Origin: Blastomyces gilchristii SLH14081
Taxonomy: Eukaryota > Ascomycota > Eurotiomycetes > Onygenales > Ajellomycetaceae
Reading direction: 5' to 3'
Length of the DNA stretch: 64,000 nucleotides
Assembly: GCF_000003855.2 (NCBI RefSeq)
Contig: NW_003101646.1
Coordinates: 262,294 to 326,293, forward strand
The notes beneath the pieces were generated by a model that saw only the letters and a program-made list of their open reading frames with translations, did no database searches and was not told where the DNA came from. A program made the position numbers and the translations under genes. Of the stretch, positions 46,940-58,756 are shown in pieces. The first letter of the stretch is position 1. Each line of letters opens with the position of its first letter.

Positions 46940-48768
46940 ATGTCCGAGTCGACGCCTACAAAAAACATTTGGCCTGACACTAGTTCGTCCGCTTTGGGAT
47001 CAGATGGTACCGCACCATCCCACATAGATGATGCGAGTGTCTCTACTTTAAGTGGCTCAACTGCCATGCCGACCGACGTTTCACCACGGCGGCCATCGGT
47101 CCAGTTCAATGTCGAGACCTCTGCGGCTCAAATATCGAAAAAACGGACCGATGGCACAAGGGGAACTTTGAACAGCCGCAGCATCGGCAGATTTCCATCT
47201 CCTCCCCCACCAAGGTTAGTTTTCGTCCATTCGTCACTTCAGCGTCTGTTCGTAGTTCGTCACAAAGGAATCATTCCATTTTCCCCGCGTAAATGACGTT
47301 TTGATTTCTCCTCGTGGCTTGGCGGTGTGGCTGGAAGAGAGTTTTTGTGATTATTCATCCCACCAATTCGCATACTTTGCACCTTGCCCCTGCGCACTGC
47401 GCCTCGGCGTCTGTGGTTTGCCTCCAAGGAGTCCAGGGTCATCCAGTCATAAACCCCAGAAGCAGCTGCAGAGTACAACCAGTGCGACGGTCCATTCACC
47501 ATTTACAAGCACCAAATAATATTTGCAATATGAATGCATCCCACTCTGACAGCCATGATGAATATCATCCTGATACTACGCTAACACCTTCTCACGATGC
47601 CAGTGCTTATAATCGCGGGGTTTCGTTCGACACATTTGACAACCGTGACGCCACCGATTTCTCATTAACGCTCAACTACAAACACAGAGACTACCACCCC
47701 ACGCGGCGCAGTCGGACATTCCTCTGTGGCACTGATCAGAATGATTATTCCGATTTCGCACTTGAATGGTTAATTGACGAACTCGTTGACGATGGCGATG
47801 AAATCGTCTGTTTAAGAGTTGTTGAGAAAGATTCGAAGGTCGCCAGTGACGCAAGCGTGGAAGAAAGAAGATACAGGCAAGAGGCCCAAAAACTGCTTGA
47901 TCAAGTCATTGCGAAAAATTCGGATGAGAAAGCGATCAGTTTGGTACTGGAATATGCTGCGGGAAAAGTGCAGGAGATTATACAACGAATGGTATGTGGT
48001 CGCTTTGTATTTTCCAACTGGTCCTTTTTCTAACCCGACACTGTATTTAAGATCCAAATCTACGAACCTGCGGTGCTCATTGTCGGAACTCGCGGACGCA
48101 GCCTGGGTGGAATGCAAGGCCTTCTTCCGGGCTCAGTGTCTAAATATTGTCTCCAACAATCGCCCATCCCCGTTATTGTCGTCCGCCCCTCAACAAAGCG
48201 CGAGAAAAAGAAACAGAAACGTCTTGCAAATCCGACGCGGCAAAGGTACAACCATGTCCTTCGATTGAATGATATGAAGAGCGGCCGATTATTTGACAAG
48301 TCACGAAGCACTGATAGCATTGTCACAAAGTTACCAGAAGAGGAAGCCGCCGTTGCTCACGCTATAGGGGTGCAGGATATAGGAGGATGTCCCGCGGGCG
48401 CTCATACAGGCCGCGGCCCACGGCTATCCTTTTCCAGAGACACCGCATTTAGGACAATTACAGACGACAATGATTATGACATGGACGGGGATAGACGCAG
48501 CTCGAGCATTCCTAACTCAGAGTCAACTGCATCCGGCTTGTCGTCCGCCTTGAGGAATCAACGTATCGAAAGCCCGGCTATGACGGACGACGAAGGTGAC
48601 GAAGACGAGAGAGATACTGGTGGTGATGATAATGATGACAACGAACCTCGCGAACGGGCACATGTCTCGAGCGCTCCTAATGGTAGGCGCCAGCGCAGTT
48701 CAGAGGATGCGACAACGACCTCAACACCTCCCAAAAAACCCCCCCCTCGTACCCCATTACCAATGTAA
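46940..48768 (+). CDS. Universal stress protein (UspA-domain) family protein
   Basis: Exons: 46,940-47,214, 47,460-47,991, 48,052-48,768; introns GTTAGT...CCCAG (245 bp; a second in-frame acceptor lies about 12 bp on) and GTATGT...TTAAG (60 bp). About 508 residues. The N-terminal third is Ser/Thr/Pro-rich, including FNVETSAAQ and RFPSPPPPR. The Usp domain runs from RTFLCGTDQNDYSDFALEWLIDE (about residues 180-203) to SPIPVIVVRP. The nucleotide-binding signature appears as GTRGRSLGGMQGLLPGSVS, two residues longer between glycines than the usual Gx2Gx9G[S/T]. The C-terminal ~190 residues are low complexity, acidic (DDEGDEDERDTGGDDNDDNE), then Pro-rich. Usp domains bind nucleotide and are linked to stress responses; the role of the fungal long form is not established here. 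The upstream spacer is long. Confidence 0.85.
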
Positions 48769-49251
48769 CAGTTACAGAATATACGCCCCAATGTTGATGA
48801 GCCTCACTGATGGGAACTAATAAACATGTCTGCGGCCACCACGGATGCACGGGAGGGGCAGATATTTTGCTTCGTTCTTAACCTTTAGTTTCGGTTTTTT
48901 ATTTTTTTGCCTACGTTGTCGTAACCAACGTCTTATATAGGTATTTTTCTGGCGTATCTAATCTTTTAAATAATGATCCCTGCTCAACAGCCAGGTTTCA
49001 ACCTACGTGACGCGCGGGGGATGTATACATGTGTGCTTGTTTTGCAGTCTTGATATGATACCTCGATGATAAAAACTCCACGCTTGTGTAGTCTATTTCT
49101 CCCACATACCTATCTAGGGGATCGCGATGTTTCGCTAGGTTCTCCAAGTATATGGACATACTATGCTGCATTCATGATTATGTGAACTGTTTTATATAGC
49201 TGTTGGAATTGAGGGGACGGGGTTAGTTACAAGCTAGGTTGAACGGGGTTG

Positions 49252-49270
49252 TATATATATATATATATAA
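49252..49270 (+). repeat. (TA)n microsatellite
   Basis: Nine TA units. Confidence 0.9.
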
Positions 49271-50964
49271 CTAACTCGTTCATTAGCATTATATTGTGGT
49301 TCTATTTCTTCTACTTGTGAGGGACTTGGGGTAGTTAAAGTGGTTTTTTGACACATGGAGATGGATATCCAGGATGGGGTTAATTTGGCTGCCACCGACA
49401 CTACTACTACCAGTGGGCGGTTTGGTGGTGTGTGAGTGATTGTCCATACATATATATGTAAGGTACATACATAAAACTGCAGCATATAGCTATCTATGTA
49501 GCTGGAAACGTTTGTTTTTTTCCTTCCCTCCCCCTTCGACGATCCCTCTTCCCCGTCACACCCGCCGTACTTATCAGCATGGGGATTCCACGAATATAGT
49601 AAATCTATACCATAGCATGGAAAATACCCGCCTGCCCGCGCACGCCACGGCATCATGAGTGAGTAAAAGTTAAAATAAATTATTGGAAGAGAAATAATAA
49701 TCGAGGATGGGGGGTGAAGGGGGGCACCTAACAGCATCAGTTGCAAACGATTTTGGCCAGTACAACTACTGACTGTGCGCTGTTGAGTCGAATTTTTCCT
49801 TTGGTCGGGTAAGTTTGATGGGGATGGGAAATGGGAAATGGAGAAAGGCGACGACGATGAAGACAGGATGGCTTTTTGATTGTTGATTGTTGGAGATTAG
49901 GGATAGACTGGTGATGGATGCAGACTTCTTCTGTAAGGCTTGAATCACCCGACCCTAGGAATCTACAAGAGGTATCAATCTATCATTTCTCCTATGAAGG
50001 ACACTGGACAGGATACCGGAACTATCCTGCCTGCTTTGGTAGTTTCCTTCCCTTCCTTCCCTTTCTCCCCCTTCCAGCCTTGATTTGTCCGCGAATATCA
50101 TTTTTCTAACATGACCACAGACGTCCATCAATTGGATTCGCAAGTTCCATGAAGGACACCTCAAAGGCCCATATTTACCCTGGCATGGGCTAGATGATCT
50201 GAGTGATCCGGGCCAAAATTGGCTTTGTCAGATTCGATTTATACATTACCCTCTTATCCCCTGCGTTTTCAAGGCGTGTTATTCCTCTCCGCGGTTATCC
50301 AGGCTTCGCTTTGGCTGCTTGGATGCTACAGAGAGAATGACAAAAAGAATATAACTGCTCCAGATAACAATGAGAAAAATGATATTAGCGATCACGCTAA
50401 ACATAGGAACGTCGCCAGAGTCCGGGAACCACACATCATCATCCGCACCCAAGACGGCCAGCAGCAGCAAGCACCTAACTATAACCAAATTGTCACCATA
50501 TAGACGGTCACAGTCTAGATCTCCGTGCCTTCCATCCATTGAGCACGGGGCCATGGTAGACATCGGCGAAATTTGGATTGCTCATTTCATCGCTGGGAGA
50601 GCCGAATGGAAGCCCCCCTTCTCCGCGGCTTCTACTCCCTCCTTTTTTTTTTTGAGATTGTCAATGGGAAGAAAAGGCCACAGTAGCCTCGGACATGTCA
50701 GCCTCGGATGATGTGTAACTGTTGAATGATCGTTTGGGCTCTCATGCCGTTCGCAGCCGTTGGGCCTATGAGCGTGAGGGCTTTGGATGAGGAGGGTGAA
50801 AGGTGAAAGGGTTTCGGGAAGAGCATAAAATATGTGATATAGGCGGAGATTGAAACTGTAGGGCAATCTTTTTTAATAAAAAAAATTGTTTTAGCAGACA
50901 AGGGACGGAAAGCTTATGTACTACTACTCATCATTGTTGTGGATTCCTTTTTTGTTTTTATTTT

Positions 50965-50998
50965 AAAAAATAAAAATAAAAATAAAAATAAAAATAAA
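50965..50998 (+). repeat. (AAAAAT)n minisatellite
   Basis: Six ATAAAA-type units. Confidence 0.9.
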
Positions 50999-52482
50999 TT
51001 TTACACTCCGTTTGTATGGAGGGATCCACTGTTTGATTTCTTCGGCAGGGCTGTAGAAAGATAGACTGGGATTTTGAATGAGGTCTTGATTTCTCCCTCT
51101 CCAGAGGTTTGTCTCCGAAATGGAGCACTCTCTGATATGATACTCTTCTCAAAATAGAAATTGCAGGCATTGCCTGTGCGTGAATGTTTCAATTGAGAGC
51201 TTTTAAGTTAGGTTAGAAATCCGCTGCAGAGTTAAAATTATTCCCAGTCATCGATGTTCCAGCACCTATCTCAGCACATGTGAAGTAGGATAGACGTTTC
51301 TTACTCATCACGAATCATGCATGCTGAGAAGGTTTAGTAACTACAATGCAAACCTCCTTTGCTAATCCAGAGTTCCCAATTTTTTTTATACTTTTTTCTA
51401 TCTTTTTTCTAGCTTGGCCGATCTCTCGGTGACAGCGGAAGGCTTGTTGCTCTCTCTTGCTTTAGCGTGTGTTTCGTTTTATTTCCCTTGCTCGTTTCCC
51501 CATCCCCGTCGTAAATAATAATATATAAGCCCAAGATACCTAGGTACATACCGTACTCCGAGATACGATAGCCAACAAAGTCCTCGGGCGGCCAGCTAAT
51601 AGCTAACGCTTTTGCTTGCGTGAAGCATCGCCAACAGCTGCAGAGAACAGTTAACCACCTCCATGACTGGCATTGATTGACTGCGAGTCACAGGCACACG
51701 GTAGACTCCCCCCCGGCCCCCGGTTCATGCCAAACAGAAGAGAAACGTCAATGAGAATGAAGCCTGAAGGAAGAAGAGTTCGGGGGCTTCGGCAGATCTC
51801 CACACATGTCCAACAACTGACCTTCTCCGGGGTGGATCCATAGGGAGGCCGCTCGGTTACGAAGGGTCCATCAGCCTAGCAAATAATCTCCAAAACGGAG
51901 CCAATCTAGCGGGTTAGGAACGAATCCTCTCTTCCTGATCACGAATGCTCTGCACCTCAAGTCATGCTCCATCACTTCGTTTTCTTGTTGGTGGGCTGAG
52001 AACAAATACGGCAATCACCAGCAGGGAAACTCTGCCCGGGAACCTGTACTTGAACTCAGCCTGGATACTCCGTACATGAATTTGCGTGTTAATGAGCTTG
52101 TTGCGCTAATATCCTGTCTCGTGGATAGAAGGAGTGAAAGGGATGCCATCAAGGTCCGAGGAATCACTATTTCGACTGGATGATATTTTCAAGCGAGCTC
52201 CTCTTGCTTTTTGTCCTGATCGCCGGAGAATTAATTCTTGGATTTTATTTATTACGTTGAAAGAAGGTCACAAATACACTTTTTCTCCTTCTCTGTTGCC
52301 GTGCTACCTGTGTCACTTTCAGTACTGTCTATCTGACCTCTTGCTCTTCCTCCAATTGCCAATGAAAATGAAGTCTTTAGACTCCTACCCTTCTCATTAA
52401 GAGGCCCTCTCCTCTCCTCTCCTCTCACTCCATATATAACCCTCAACCCGTCCAGCCCCATCTAGCGAAGCTCTTGGAGAGC

Positions 52483-53313
52483 ATGCCCTTCGTCCCGGGC
52501 ACCACAGCCCTTGTCGCTATTGAAAATGCCAATGGCCGCATCCTCACCAATCGCACGGGCGCCATTGATTTCCCCAACCAGTTCATACTCACATGTCCCA
52601 GCAGCCCGCAACCGTTGCTCTACCAGCGCTTCCTCACCATGCTCAACGCTGGCGACCAGCTTGAAGTTAACTTCAGCCTCCGTGAACCTACCACGACAGA
52701 AGAACACGACCCGGCCGGCGAGCTGATAGGCCACACCTGGGCCATCCTCAAACCCTCTAGGGGTAGCGAAAAGCTCCTGTTCGAGGTCGGCAGGAAGACG
52801 GAACCCACCTCAGACGCCGAGGCCGCAAAGGCCTTCAACGGTTACAGAAAGCTGCTTGCCACGTTCCAATATGGTGTGCAAGGAACCTGTTCTAGCATGT
52901 TGGTATCGGCGGCAGGAGCGACATGGCCACCCATGGGTATCCCCTTGCCACCACCGCCTCGACAGCCGATGCCAACCGCCGCGCCCATCCGGTCGATCTC
53001 TCGCGCTCTATCCCCATCCAATCTCTACTTTGCCACAGGGGTTATGTTTTATTTCGTCGATTTGTCCATGGCGGCGCCGTCGCGGCCGGAGTTTTACGAA
53101 ACGCCGTTACATCTCTCGGAGCCGATGTAGGCGGTGGATGCGCTAGTTCTGTCAGCGCTTGCGACGTTGGCGATCAGTGCGCCGCCGCTTGTCTTCGCGG
53201 TGGTGCAGGCTAATTCCAGCTTGGGGACCATGCCAGAAATGTATGGACGGGCTGCTTATGCATTGGCGCCGGACTGTAGTCCGGGGGCGGGTAAGATTAT
53301 TATTGTTGGGTGA
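52483..53313 (+). pseudogene. Unrecognised ORF, 276 codons with one in-frame TAG
   Basis: From ATG at 52,483 (MPFVPGTTALVAIENANGR) an uninterrupted frame runs 215 codons to TAG at 53,128. It then continues open for 60 more codons to TGA at 53,311. The continuation looks protein-like and contains a hydrophobic segment, ALVLSALATLAISAPPLVFA, then a Gly/Pro-rich end. This suggests an intact ~275-residue protein with a C-terminal membrane segment that has acquired a nonsense codon, or simply a 215-residue protein with a chance extension. Residues 1-140 are mixed polar, with no domain I recognise; residues 150-185 are Pro-rich. GC is high and other frames are also open at 52,860-53,210, so frame preference is not decisive. 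A TATATAA lies about 50 bp upstream of the start. Function unknown. Confidence 0.45.
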
Positions 53314-54765
53314 GAGGATATCTTGAAGCTTTGTTGTTTGCAGTATGTTTGTGAGGGGGAATAAGCGGCTTTAGCATGAGAATGGTGCCAGGGAGTCTTT
53401 TGTCTTTTCGTCTTCCTCAGGATCTTCAAATACACACTAGTGTGGATTGTATGGCATATTATTTTCTTTTGTTTATCAGCCTGCATTTTTGGGTTGTTAA
53501 AAAGGCCTTTTCAACATTTGTGGTTTTAATAATATGTCCTTTTTCCTCTCCTGACCGAAATTTTAAAGTCTCTGTACAAGATCACTTTCTTTGACGTTTT
53601 GTAACCATATCCATGGGTTGCCTTTATGAATCAGTGTTTCGTTGCCGCAGCTCCAGGGGGGGGAGGGGTGTTGGTTCCCCTGTAACTAGGCTGTAGGATT
53701 TAAATACATGAACAAGGCTGGCTGACATGGGTAGCTCTGCAGTAAGCACTAGCCAAATGCATAAGTTATATAAATTGTAATATATTCCATGATGCCTGCT
53801 TTAGTTGAACCCGATGAAGTTGTTTCTGGATGGAAATATTCCGAAATGGGGAAGCTATCTAGTTCTCCGTAGGCTTTCTCCATACATACATAGTGCTGTT
53901 GATTCTTGTCTACAGAGTAACCACAGTTCCACCCCTTCCGGCCAATCGTTAAGCTATGGCCTAACGGGGAGGTTGGTTTGTCAGAGCTAGGAACCTACCC
54001 CTGCACTCATTCTTGGTTTGGAAAAAAACCCGAACGCATGAAGTTGAACATGCAGAGAATGAATGACATTCAAGCCGGCCTTCCCGCTGCGAACTTAAAA
54101 AAAGTCAATATATGCCAAACTTGCAATTCTATGAAAAAGGCGCGGTTATTTTTAGACACAAACATCTCTAACCCGAATAAGCAGGCTTCTAGACCCATGC
54201 ATGGACCCGAACTTAAAATGTATCACGTGATATGTGTTTTCTATAGTGACTATTCCTAAATAAGCTAGCATTTTAAATAAGCTTCCCTCACATGATCGAT
54301 CCACTCTCTTCATCTCGCAGCTCCAACTACACTTCTCATACGTCAACAGCTGCCGAATTATTTTACCACCACTGGGCTCATTGTATTTAATTTGCGAATA
54401 TTCCCTATAAACCTTTCTTATGCATTACCAGGCCCTCTTTATTCATAGCGTTTTCAACGCAGGATTGACCTCTAGCGGTCAAACTCTAGCGATCATCACA
54501 TCTATCAGCCGGCGCTCTTGCCCCCTGGGTGTTTGAAGATCTCGCAGACTATCTATAATCGATTGACTATTATAAACACTCTTTCTCTTGGTGGACTTGC
54601 TTGCTATATATCCCTGCCTAGCTGGGAGGTCCGCCTCCGCAGGAAGTGACAGCTTTGGATTTTGTGTTCATCTACTCAAAAATTCGGAGATAGGCTGCTT
54701 ACTATCTATCTATATATACCTCTATACCGTCGCATGAAGTCGTTTTAAGTTTCAATCATAACGAC
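53314..54765. other. Intergenic region, MED27 upstream side
   Basis: No supported gene; small ORFs only. A CCTGTAACTAGGCTGTAGG patch near 53,680 and CTATCTATCTATATATACC before 54,720 are the only notable sequence. The latter could serve as promoter. Confidence 0.5.
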
Positions 54766-56042
54766 ATGGATACGCACATGGGCTTAGGTGGTAATGGCGC
54801 ACCACCCAGCTCCTTGTCAGCACCTGTTCCCGCCGGGCCTGCTGCTATTGGTGTTGACAACAGTTCCAGTGGCCAGGAGAAGGGCGTTTTACTTTCGTCA
54901 AATGAGGATTGGGATTCAGAGAGCAAACTGGTAACAGCCTTGTCAATGTTACAACAGATGGAAGCAAAGGTCTGTGGGCATTTTCAATCGACGTACTATC
55001 ACACGTCTTTCGGCGCAAATAGCCACGTGTGACTCATCACCCTTCCTGGACGTGGATAGAAAGAAGAATATAGCTAAAAGTTATTCATGCTAACGTTCAT
55101 GCAGATTCATGGGCTCCGAACTCTCGTCCCAAACCGCTTGCTTTCTCCATTGATTCCCATTGTTAATCCTGATATACGTACGCCAATCCCAAAGTCACCC
55201 CAAGAGATGTTTGAACAACTCTCACAAACTGCTCGTGATGGAGTAGCTGAAGTGGAAAATTTCAAATCTGAATGGCGGAGTCCAGACATGATGGCGATCT
55301 GGGATCGAATAGACCAGATATTAGCCGAAAGCGGAGGCGAGCATCCGCCCCTGACGGGGATGTGGGAGCGGGACTACGATGATATCTTAAAAACACTCAA
55401 CAGGGAAGAGCAAGGAGAGAAAGAGCGCAAAAATCGGCTAGAAGAGGAGGAGGAAAAACGCCGAGTGGCGTCCAGTGAAAGTGGATGGAAAGATGTCGTT
55501 GAAGAGTACAAGAAGAAAGATATTCCAATAACCATTAATGTCCCACGGCCGGCTGATAATAATGGCCGCTTCTCCGTCGCGATCCAGAAACTTTCGCGAC
55601 AGTTCTATGTCCTCCAGGGTCCGTCCTATGACAGCAAGAGCCCCAGAGAATGGCAGGTGATGATAGTGCCTCGAGGGAACACGTCCAAAATGGAGACGGA
55701 AATATTGGATTGCATCAGGTCTAGAGAGAGGAAATGGGACCTCCGCTATCTTCTGGTGAGTGTTTTCACGTCCCCATGATATGGATCTCAGTGAATAAGC
55801 GTTTGCCTGCCTAAATTTCCGTTGTATCCCCAACTGTATTGATCTACGCTAACAAAATTCCCATTCTCATTCAGGACATGCTCTGTTCCTATGCGGACGT
55901 TAAAAGGACAAGGTGTTTAAATTGCCACAAGCTAGCGAATATCAACGCCCAACTACCAACCGTCCGAAAACCAACTCAAATAGAGTCAGCCGACAATAAA
56001 ACGACCTTCGCCTGGAATGCATACCATTCAGGTTGTCTCTGA
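54766..56042 (+). CDS. MED27: Mediator complex subunit 27
   Basis: Exons 54,766-54,969, 55,105-55,755 and 55,875-56,042; introns GTCTGT...TGCAG (135 bp) and GTGAGT...TTCAG (119 bp). About 340 residues. Residues ~1-65 are Gly/Ser/Pro-rich, then a helix (LVTALSMLQQMEAK), then a conserved region from IHGLRTLVPNRLLSPLIP. A charged coiled coil follows (~165-195, EEQGEKERKNRLEEEEEKRR). The end carries CLNCHKLANINAQLP and FAWNAYHSGC, the CxxC...LP...W..[YF]H..C zinc-type terminus that marks MED27 from yeast to human. Mediator bridges activators and RNA polymerase II; MED27 belongs to its tail/upper part. Exon junctions keep frame and this motif, so the model is secure. The start is the first Met in a good open frame. 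Confidence 0.78.
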
Positions 56043-57738
56043 GACCAAAATTCCGCTGGTATACCTTCACCATTTTCAGTGAATTGAATTCAACCGGTTT
56101 GAAGAAAATCATGGCCATGGTCATCCCAACCCAATGGGTACCAAGCCTCGTCCATCTACTCTCTCCCTCTGAACCATCCCACACACCTAGCAGCATCACC
56201 GAAGGTTCGCATCCGGCGCAGGCCTAATTCACGATATCCCATCCAACTCCACGTCGCCTGGCTCGGCTCGGTATCAAGGTTATTCCATTTCCTCCCTCAT
56301 CTTGAAAAGCGTACCTTCTTGGCCGGAAGCCCCCTAAAACAAGATGATGGAAACGATAATTAATTCTCAGAACTTAATACCCCCACCCACATTGCCAATA
56401 GTCCTCTCCCTTGTTGCTTGAAACATATTCATCCGACCCGGGCCTATTCTCTTTTCCTCCATGCCATTTTCGTTTTGGTGGTGAAATGAACAACGATTTC
56501 CCTTAACTTATTCCACAAAAACAAAAGTATAGAAATGAATTTTTTTTTTTTTATTTTTTTATTTTATTTTTTTTCCGAGGAGGGAGGCTTCCTTTACTCT
56601 TCCGGATCCTTCGCTTCCCAATTAAGATTTTTAGGCTTGAACGAATTGGTGCTTGGAATGACCATCATACTCCCCGCCCGCTATCTCCTGACATACATTA
56701 TTTGCGCGTCTCCAAAAACAAAGATAAGCGGGGCAAATTTATTTCTGCATATTTCCCAATTCTGTGTGTTTAGAAAATTATGACAACTCTGTGCTTTACA
56801 TTATGAACATTTATATATAGCCTGTCTATGAGATACTAATCATCATTCATCTTCTGTCCTTTTCGCTGCTAGTGTATGTTGCTTGAGAGTTTTTGGAAGT
56901 CTTTTGACTCGGATGGGAATGAATGTTATTAAAACAGGGAAGAAGTAAAAGAGGAGAGGGAGAAAATATCCCTGTGATCTATCTGGGAACATTTTCTTTT
57001 GCTTTTTTCTTTTCGTTTTCTTTCATGCTTTTACTTATGTGCTATGAAAGGGGAGACAACGGGAAAATATTTGAAATAAAATACTAATAAAAAAGAAATT
57101 GAGTGGGTGGCTACTGTGAGTTTGTTTTAACGACCTGGAAATTATGAAAGGATTAGGGACCTTGGACGTAAGATTTCAGTATCATTCCACACATGTTCTC
57201 ATCACAAAAATTGAAGGAAATATTACGAGGCACAGAAAGAAGACTCCTTGAGGGACACTGTGAACACAAAATATACATTCGAATTAAATTATGTACGATA
57301 AGTTTCCCCTGCACCCAAAAAAAATAAAAAAAAACCTAAGCCCCCAACAGACACAAATGAACAAAGCAATAAACCACAACTTTAGTGGGAAAAGTTATTG
57401 CTTGTTACAAATCAGATCATAGTAGAACGAGAAAGAAAAAAGAAACGAGAAAGGCAACCCAGGAAACAGGAAAACCAACGAAAATATGAAAAATGACGAC
57501 GTCACTAGATGAGATACAATGATGGTAGTACCTATATGCTAGATGGGAGAATAAGGTCGAATATCAAAGTGGGGTTAATTTGCGAAAAATTAAATTTGAG
57601 ACGAGAGAGATCCGGAAATTTGGAAGTAGAAGAATATGGTGAGAGAAGAAGAATAGATTCTCTCTAGAAGGAGGAAACTGGGAATAAGGAAGTAAGGCCT
57701 TTTTTTTGCCTCTCTTGCTTTTTTGTATTGCAGCATCT
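56043..57738. other. Intergenic region between convergent MED27 and DUF7137-type genes
   Basis: Downstream sequence of both genes. It contains a long poly-T with interspersed A (56,539-56,573) and A-rich stretches (57,317-57,336). No gene or RNA supported. Confidence 0.6.
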
Positions 57739-58756
57739 TTAAAGAAGTCCAACAACGCCCGTAACGAACCATGTGAAAGAGAGAACTGTGACTGCGGACA
57801 TGCCAACAATGAACTTAAGAGCTTGTCGTTCCATATCTGAGACAGCACTGTTGCAACCGGGACAGACGAAATCTGAAGGGAAAACAGTTAGAATTGCCAA
57901 TGCATACTACTGCTAGAAAACGGGCTTGGTCGAACAGGGCCCGGGGAGCTTAGGGGGCAAAAGCAATAAATAAAAATACCTTGACGTGGAGTATATGGTT
58001 GAGGGTAATACATTCCAAAGACAAACTGGTTTTGGGAACCCAATTCACCTGGCCCAGGGATAGTAGAGGGATCTTTAGAATTGTCATACACCATGAGCGT
58101 GTAGTCTTCCGTGAGTAACGGCACGTCGCTTGTTCTGTAGGCACCCGTATCCCACTCGATCTCTACGGTTGGTGCAACGGTCATGTTCCCAGAAATGGTG
58201 TATGAATGGTCGTTTTTGCTACAGTATGCGACCGCATCGACGGCGGTCGGGGAGACGAGGAGGGATGTGTAGTTCCATTTGAATGTTGCTGTCGTCCCGA
58301 TTTTAATGTAGGTTGGTCCATCGGTTATGGCTGGTTCGATAAGCTTAATACCGCCTGCGGGGGCATCAAAGGGGACACTTGTGGGCCTCGGATTTGTCGT
58401 TCTGGTACCCGTATCTTTTGTTCCAGCAGTTGTATCGGTATTTCCGTCGGTATTTCTTCCGGTTTCTTCTGAGTCCCCGGTCTCCGTCGGGGCTTCAGTG
58501 ATTGTGGGATCCTCTGTCCTCGAAGGTCCATCCGCCGTAGTGTCTTCTGTGAGGTATTAGAGGAGTGTGAGACATAAAAAAAGACCTCTCCTTTTATTTT
58601 CAAGAAAATAGAAATAAAAAGCTCACCTCTATTTTGCCGTCTTGCAAGCGCGATTGGCTGTGCTAAATGAACCTTGCCATCCCCCAACGAGGCTTTCGCA
58701 AACGACACCAGCAGGAGTAGCGAACAAAGAATGAAAATGTGGCTGGTGGGCCGCAT
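57739..58756 (-). CDS. DUF7137-type fungal secreted/membrane glycoprotein
   Basis: Minus-strand exons 58,627-58,756, 57,980-58,546 and 57,739-57,872; introns 80 and 107 bp with GT-AG ends. 276 residues. MRPTSHIFILCSLLLLVSFAKAS is a signal peptide, so the ATG at 58,756 is preferred to one in frame 57 bp further upstream. Residues ~43-100 are Thr/Ser-rich (likely O-glycosylated stalk). The conserved part (~100-235) starts PAGGIKLIEPAITDGP and includes FKWNYTSL, two N-glycosylation sequons (NYT, NMT), WDTGAYRTSDVPLLTEDYTL and FVFGMYYPQPYTPRQ. CPGCNS follows, then a C-terminal hydrophobic segment (FIVGMSAVTVLSFTWFVTGVVG). This order fits the fungal DUF7137 family, whose function is not known. Cell surface location is inferred from signal peptide and membrane segment. 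It reads towards MED27. Confidence 0.82.

Larger units (their letters stand above)
48769..52482. other. Intergenic region without supported gene
   Basis: Contains (TA)n at 49,252-49,270, a poly-T run near 50,645, an (AAAAT)n run, and TACTCCGTAC at 52,066-52,075. A 79-codon stop-free plus-strand frame at 50,115-50,354 follows an acceptor-like CCACAG but connects to no convincing upstream exon. CTCTC repeats near 52,407-52,427 lie in the presumed promoter of the next ORF, followed by TATATAA at 52,433. Confidence 0.5.

Noticed and set aside
49234..49746. 170-codon minus-strand ORF
   Set aside because: Contains a stretch coded by the (TA)n repeat and no recognisable domain; likely chance.
50115..50354. 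79-codon stop-free plus-strand frame (INWIRKFHEGHLKGPYLPW)
   Set aside because: Composition is protein-like and an acceptor-like site precedes it, but no joined upstream exon keeps frame and no family is recognised. Left out as a CDS.
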